64,000 nucleotides of DNA from Solimonas sp036405815 (lineage in GTDB: Bacteria; Pseudomonadota; Gammaproteobacteria; Nevskiales; Nevskiaceae), in contig DASWWX010000067.1 in the NCBI GenBank assembly GCA_036405815.1, positions 1 through 64,000 on the forward strand, read 5' to 3'. This document shows positions 59,563 through 64,000 of the stretch, piece after piece; the stretch's first letter is position 1, and each line of letters begins with the position of its first letter. The position numbers and the translations under genes are program-made. The notes beneath the pieces are model-generated. The model did no database searches, was not told where the DNA came from, and saw only the letters and a program-made list of their open reading frames with translations.

Positions 59563-60834
59563 TTAGCGTGACGGAGGAAAGGTGACGTCGAATCGTGCGC
59601 CGGCGCCCGGTGCGTTGCAGGCCTCGACGTGCCAGCCCAGGCGATCACAGATGCGCTTGACGAGGTACAAGCCCAGGCCCAAGCCGCGGCTTTGGGCGCC
59701 GCGATAGCGACGCTCGAAGATGCGGGTCAAGTCTTCTCTGGAGATGCCAGCCCCGGTGTCCTGGACCACGATACGGCCCGGCGTCAGACGCAGATCGATT
59801 CGTCCGCGCTCGGTATGTTGAATCGCGTTGCCCAGGAGGTTGTTGATGATGCTGAGCACCATTGCTCGCGGCGCCCGGGCTGTCTGCTGCGCTTCGATCT
59901 GCAGGTGCAGGCTCAGATGCTTCTCGTCCAGCGCCTCCCGGTGCGACGCGACCGCATCCTGGAGCATCTCTGCGAGATTGCAGGTTTCTGCTGCGAGACC
60001 GCCGTCCTCGCGCGCCAGGAACAGCAGGGCTTCGACCAGCGTCTGCATTTGCATGGCCGCGCGGTGGATGCGGGCCACCCGCTCTTGGCTGCGCGGGCTC
60101 AGATCCGATTCTTCCTGCAGGAGCTGGGAGGCGCTGATAACGATGGCCAGCGGTGTGCGCAGTTCGTGGCTGGCGTCGTCGGTGAACGCCTGTTCGCGTG
60201 CAACATAGTGGTCGAGGTTCTCCAGATACCGGTCGAACGCTTGCGCGATCACGCCCACCTCCGGATCGCCGAAGTGCGCGCCGAGCTTGATGCCGCGGCT
60301 GGAGGGTTTCAGTTCAGTGACCATGGCGGCGAGGCGTGAAACGGGGCGCGTCACCAGACGTGACAGCAGGACGCCGACGATGGCGGCGATCAGCAAGCCG
60401 CTCAGGATGAAAACCCAGGCCTGAGTGACCAGGCGAGCCTCCAATGCTTCAACTCCCTCGATGTCGAGGGTCATGTAGAGATGCGCGCCGCCGACATCGA
60501 GTCGTCCGGCTTCATACTCCCGGCCATGCCATTTGATCTCGCCGCGCTGCCCGGCATGCCAGTCCAGTAGCGGCTCAGGAAACCCGGCCGGAATCTGGCC
60601 GGGAAGCACGACATACCCTTGAAGCGTATAGTCCTGGGGATAGCGGTAACGGGCATCCCGCGCGTAAGCATCGCCAAACTCCGCCAGTTCCCGTGTCAGG
60701 GTGCGGTCGAGCAACTCCATCTCCAGGACTTCGATGAACTCGCCCATCGCGTAGTAGAAGCCGCAGGAGACTAGCGACACGACCAGCATCAAGGCTGCGA
60801 CGAATCGAGTGCGCAGACTCGGATTAAGCGACAT
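59563..60834 (-). CDS. Sensor histidine kinase, PmrB/ColS-like
   Basis: 423 residues. Two membrane helices flank a periplasmic sensor of about 105 residues. HAMP is followed by the DHp box with phospho-acceptor His in DDASHELRTPLA and the ATPase with NLLGNAIQHT, DTGAGIS and GLGLGLYLVKRI. It overlaps the regulator gene end by 11 bases. Paired with eptA, it probably senses cationic peptides or envelope stress (inference). Confidence 0.9.
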   Translation of the reverse strand: MSLNPSLRTRFVAALMLVVSLVSCGFYYAMGEFIEVLEMELLDRTLTRELAEFGDAYARDARYRYPQDYTLQGYVVLPGQIPAGFPEPLLDWHAGQRGEIKWHGREYEAGRLDVGGAHLYMTLDIEGVEALEARLVTQAWVFILSGLLIAAIVGVLLSRLVTRPVSRLAAMVTELKPSSRGIKLGAHFGDPEVGVIAQAFDRYLENLDHYVAREQAFTDDASHELRTPLAIVISASQLLQEESDLSPRSQERVARIHRAAMQMQTLVEALLFLAREDGGLAAETCNLAEMLQDAVASHREALDEKHLSLHLQIEAQQTARAPRAMVLSIINNLLGNAIQHTERGRIDLRLTPGRIVVQDTGAGISREDLTRIFERRYRGAQSRGLGLGLYLVKRICDRLGWHVEACNAPGAGARFDVTFPPSR

Positions 60835-61510
60835 CGTCGTCTACTCCGAGCCGGTAACCGATGCCGTGCACCGTGTGCAGAAGCTTGACCGGCTGATCGC
60901 GATCGATCGCCTGACGCAGGGCGTGGATGTGCGCGCGCAGCGCGGCATCGCTGTCCGGCGGGTCGTCACCCCAGATCAGGGTCTCGACGTCACGGCGTGC
61001 TACCACACGCGGTGAAACTGCCAGCAGACGCTCCAGCAGACGCAAGCCGGTAGGCGTCAGGTCGAGCCGCCGGCCTGCGCGTCGACAGACCAGACTGCGG
61101 GTGTCGAGCACCAGATCGGCGACCTGAAGCAGGCTCAGATGCGCGCCGGTGGCGCGTCGTTGCAATGCCGTCAGGCGTGCCAGCAATTCCGGTAGCGAAA
61201 AAGGTTTGGTTAGGTAGTCGTCGGCACCGGCGTCGAAACCGACCAACTTGTCGCGTTCCGTATCACGCGCGGTCAGCATCAACACCGGCAGGCTACTGCG
61301 TGCATCGTCTCTCAGACGCTTGCACAGAGAAACGCCGTCCAGTCCCGGCAGGCCAAGGTCCAGAACGACGACGTCATAACTGTTCACCGCAGCCAGATGC
61401 AGGCCGCTCAGGCCATCCGACGCGTAATCGACGATGTGCCGGCGCGACTCCAGAAACTCACCGATGTTGGCGGCAAGATCGCGGTTGTCTTCGATCAGCA
61501 ACAGGCGCAT
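60824..61510 (-). CDS. OmpR/PhoB family response regulator, PmrA/ColR-like
   Basis: 228 residues. The receiver has Asp51 as acceptor in VVVLDLGLPG and Lys in DDYLTKPF. The C-terminal winged helix contains LTPTGLRLLERLL and the ending LLHTVHGIGYRL. It lies between eptA and the kinase in the same direction. Confidence 0.93.
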   Translation of the reverse strand: MRLLLIEDNRDLAANIGEFLESRRHIVDYASDGLSGLHLAAVNSYDVVVLDLGLPGLDGVSLCKRLRDDARSSLPVLMLTARDTERDKLVGFDAGADDYLTKPFSLPELLARLTALQRRATGAHLSLLQVADLVLDTRSLVCRRAGRRLDLTPTGLRLLERLLAVSPRVVARRDVETLIWGDDPPDSDAALRAHIHALRQAIDRDQPVKLLHTVHGIGYRLGVDDDVA

Positions 61511-61585
61511 GCGCGAGGTCTCGAATGGCGATCAAAGATGCTCTCGGTATGCGTGCTCCGAAGGACACGGCAGCGCTGCAAGCAG

Positions 61586-63307
61586 TCAATGACGGCAAGT
61601 CGCGAATATATCGCTAGCCGCATCGTACGCGCGCGTTTTCACGTCCAGCAGGCCGAGCAAGCTCGGGAACAGGTTGTCATGCGAATAAGCCGTCTGGCTG
61701 GCTTTGCGCAGGCATGACAGATCGAGGTTCAGCGATCCGGCTGCGTTTGAGGAGAACCACGCCATCATGGGCACATGCGTCTGCTCGACCGGCGCCAGAC
61801 GGTATGGCAAGCCGTGCAGGTAAATACCGTTCTCGCCTAGGCTCTCGCCGTGATCCGAGACGTACAGAACGACTGAATCCATCTGCTGTTGCTGCGCTCG
61901 GAGTGAACCAATCAGATCTGCCAGTACATCGTCAGTGTAGACCAGGCTGTTGTCGTAGCTGTTCAGCACTTGCTGATGCGAGCATCGCTGAACGTTCTCA
62001 TCGCGACAATCCGGCTGGAAGCGGCGTGCGCGCTCCGGATAACGCTTGAAGTAGGCAGGACCATGGCTGCCCTTCTGATGCAGAACCAACAGTCTTGCGG
62101 CGCCGGCAGGCGGATAGAGCCGATCGAGGTCGCGCAGCAGAATGCCGTCGAGGCATTCGCCGTCGGTACACAGCGCCGGGTCGGTGGCCCGTTCCAGCGA
62201 CTCCATGCCCATGCGTGCGCAGACGCCCTGACAGCCCGAGTCGTTGTCGCGCCACTTCACGTCGACGCCGACTCGCTGCAAGACGTCCAGCAGGTTCTCC
62301 TGCGCGCGCGCCTTGGCGCGGCTGAAATCGCTGCGGCCGAGCGCGGAAAACAGGCAAGGAACGGATTCGGCCGTCGCGGTGCCGCAGGCACTGAACCGTG
62401 GGAAATTGATCAGCTCCGGAAGCTGCGAGAGCCGCGGATTGGTCGGGCGTTCGTAGCCGTTGAGTTGGAAATTGGCGGCGCGGGCCGTCTCTCCGAGGAC
62501 CAGAACCACCAGCAGCGGGCGCTCGCCGACTTGGCGGGATTGGCGTATCGCGTCTGGCGCTACCGGCAGTAACGGCGCCTGCGGCCCCCGAGGCATTGCT
62601 TCCCGCAGATACTGACTCGCCGAGTAAAGCGGATAGGTCGGATTGATGTAGAGGCGCACGTCGCGGTGCTGGCGACCCCAGAACACCGCATCGTCATACT
62701 GCACAAAGAAGACCACGCTCAGGGTGACCAGGACGGCTAGCGCCAGCGCCGCCCGCCGCAGTGCCGACGACAACGCTGGACGATCGGGGACCGCGCAGCG
62801 GCCAACCAGCCAGGCAGGGATAACGCCCTGCAGCAGAACGTGCACGACGAACGCAGAGCGCAGCAGGTCGCCGGCCTCGCGGGTATCGGTGCTCATCACG
62901 TTGACCAGCATCGCTCGATCGATGACGACGCCGTAGCTATCCATGAAGTAGCTGCATACCGACGACACCAACAGCATCACGATCAAGCCCGGCTTTAGGG
63001 TTGAACGTTGCGCGAATGGCAACAAGGCCAGAAACAGCAGGCTTAGCAATACGGCGAAAACCGTGGCAAGCAGGCGCCACTCCTCCCAGCCCCACGGCTG
63101 TGGCAGTGAGGCCTGGACCGCCTTCAGGAAAGCGGCGTTCTGTGTAATGGCCAGGTAGAGTGCAACCAGCGCGGTCAGCGTGATGGCGCCGATCCGGGGC
63201 GGCCGTCGGCCTATGGCGCTGGCGCGCGCAGCCGGCGCGCCCGCTGGGACGCCGACGGGCACGGCCAAGTGGTGCGCCGGGGCTGGACTTCGCTGCAGCG
63301 TGGGCAT
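61586..63307 (-). CDS. eptA: Phosphoethanolamine-lipid A transferase, EptA/MCR-like
   Basis: 573 residues; ATG at 63307 chosen because AGGAAG lies 7 bases before it (a GTG at 63313 is in frame). Five N-terminal membrane helices. The periplasmic sulfatase-fold domain carries nucleophile Thr274 in LGETARAANF, many paired cysteines (SACGTATAESVPCLF, DNDSGCQGVC) and the metal site YVSDHGESLGENG. It adds phosphoethanolamine to lipid A phosphates, lowering polymyxin binding. Confidence 0.92.
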   Translation of the reverse strand: MPTLQRSPAPAHHLAVPVGVPAGAPAARASAIGRRPPRIGAITLTALVALYLAITQNAAFLKAVQASLPQPWGWEEWRLLATVFAVLLSLLFLALLPFAQRSTLKPGLIVMLLVSSVCSYFMDSYGVVIDRAMLVNVMSTDTREAGDLLRSAFVVHVLLQGVIPAWLVGRCAVPDRPALSSALRRAALALAVLVTLSVVFFVQYDDAVFWGRQHRDVRLYINPTYPLYSASQYLREAMPRGPQAPLLPVAPDAIRQSRQVGERPLLVVLVLGETARAANFQLNGYERPTNPRLSQLPELINFPRFSACGTATAESVPCLFSALGRSDFSRAKARAQENLLDVLQRVGVDVKWRDNDSGCQGVCARMGMESLERATDPALCTDGECLDGILLRDLDRLYPPAGAARLLVLHQKGSHGPAYFKRYPERARRFQPDCRDENVQRCSHQQVLNSYDNSLVYTDDVLADLIGSLRAQQQQMDSVVLYVSDHGESLGENGIYLHGLPYRLAPVEQTHVPMMAWFSSNAAGSLNLDLSCLRKASQTAYSHDNLFPSLLGLLDVKTRAYDAASDIFATCRH

Positions 63308-63503
63308 GGACACTTCCTGTCAGAGGCCGGCACGCTAGCAATCGATCCGTAAGAATTTCGTTAGGAGGCAGCGGGTGATCCGGCATGGACATGACCCGGT
63401 ACGGGGCTTCATTCGGCCTGGGCTGAGACGTCGGTCCGCGCCGGCCCGCGTGGTAGCATCGACACCATCTGTAAGAACAAGATAGTTGCGAGCCGGCATT
63501 CAA
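63308..63503. other. Intergenic region between eptA and the terminal gene
   Basis: 196 bases with divergent promoters expected. I see no palindrome or strong box that I would defend; a CTGTAAGAACAAGATAG stretch near 63470 is A-rich and could hold the rightward promoter. Confidence 0.3.
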
Positions 63504-64000
63504 ATGACCCTCGAAGCCGCCGTCGACACGGCTCTATTCAAGAACTACGTGCCGCTCAACGCCCTTCGGGCCGAAAGCCAGGCAGATCTGGCGCGCAAAT
63601 CGTCGATCGTCACCTGCCGCGCGGGCGAATATTTGTTCAAGGTCGGCGACAGCGCGCAGGCAGCGGTATTCGTTTTATCCGGCGAAGTGCATTTGGAGGA
63701 TGGCAGCGGTAAGGCGCTGTCGCGCGTCCGCGCGGGCGAGCCCGCGTCGTTCCACCGTCTGGCACACCAGTCCCCTCGAAAGGTGGCCGCACGGTGCGTC
63801 ACGGAAGTTCGATATCTGTCGGTGGATGCCGGCCTGCTGGACGTGATGCTGACCTGGGATCAGACCGGCTCGTTCGAGGTCGGCGAGCTGACCGATAATA
63901 GCGGCAGCGGCGACGACTGGATGACCAAGCTGCTGCAGATGCGCACCTTCCAGTTGGTGCCGCCGTCGAATCTGCAGGCGATGTTCATGCGCATGCAGGA
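63504..64000 (+). CDS. Cyclic nucleotide-binding domain protein (partial, runs off the window)
   Basis: At least 165 residues, open to the end. MTLEAAVDTALFKNYVPLNA is followed by a cNMP-binding-like beta roll (CRAGEYLFKVGDSAQAAVFV then LSGEVHLEDG). After about residue 138 a second similar unit seems to start (WMTKLLQMRTFQLVPPSNLQ). In related proteins two cNMP domains are followed by a rhodanese; that part is beyond the window. Confidence 0.75.
   Translation, partial: MTLEAAVDTALFKNYVPLNALRAESQADLARKSSIVTCRAGEYLFKVGDSAQAAVFVLSGEVHLEDGSGKALSRVRAGEPASFHRLAHQSPRKVAARCVTEVRYLSVDAGLLDVMLTWDQTGSFEVGELTDNSGSGDDWMTKLLQMRTFQLVPPSNLQAMFMRMQ

Overview
The window is high-GC gammaproteobacterial chromosome. 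Gene content (darP, uup, macAB-like, ribA, pyrD, purB, fumC, class I fumarase, dsbB, rraA, aceB, aceA, gacA-uvrC-pgsA, three tRNAs) together with DUF1302/DUF1329 proteins, a Baeyer-Villiger-type monooxygenase and an N-terminally extended DksA suggests the Nevskiales/Xanthomonadales side of the class. The taxonomic placement is inference; no marker search could be run.

Layout. 1-13 kb is catabolic and accessory: a GST, darP, an outer-membrane DUF1302 / DUF1329 / periplasmic sulfatase operon, a GH31 lipoprotein beside a TetR gene, and a TetR-controlled flavin monooxygenase plus SDR pair with clear palindromic operators. 13-24.8 kb holds uup, a split MacA/MacB-like exporter, a large secreted lipoprotein, two SDRs and an Ala/Pro/Glu-rich anchored protein. 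24.8-47 kb is mostly housekeeping: ribA, a UbiB-like kinase, pyrD, an OmpA-family porin, purB, two unrelated fumarases side by side, dsbB, rraA, the glyoxylate shunt (aceB and aceA, each with its own promoter), a Tat-exported PhoX-like protein, gacA-uvrC-pgsA and tRNA-Gly, tRNA-Cys and tRNA-Leu. A histone-tail DksA follows.

The most notable element is a filamentous phage (inovirus) prophage of about 7.05 kb, from about 48,944 to 55,997. It sits in the chromosomal dif site. A complete dif-like XerC/XerD site remains at the right junction (55,986-56,013), and a half-degenerate copy sharing a 12-bp core lies at the left (48,933-48,954). The prophage encodes a leftward XRE repressor facing a control region with three palindromic operators. 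A chain of ATGA-coupled small ORFs leads into a two-tyrosine HUH replication initiator. An ssDNA-binding-like protein, a small membrane protein, a major coat protein, a 23-codon GTG-start mini-protein and a terminator follow. Then come a large adhesin (pIII-like), a pVI-like protein with three 15-residue-period cysteine repeats, and a Zot/pI assembly ATPase. A leftward HTH gene and a small secreted protein close the right end. No integrase or secretin is present, so it would depend on host XerCD and a host secretin. The dif site places this window at the replication terminus.

Right of dif are a TerC-family membrane protein, a promoter/operator-equipped cytochrome P450, and a co-directional set eptA-like phosphoethanolamine transferase, OmpR-type regulator, histidine kinase and PAP2 phosphatase. 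This set looks like an intrinsic lipid A remodelling (cationic peptide response) operon. The window ends inside a cyclic-nucleotide-binding-domain gene.
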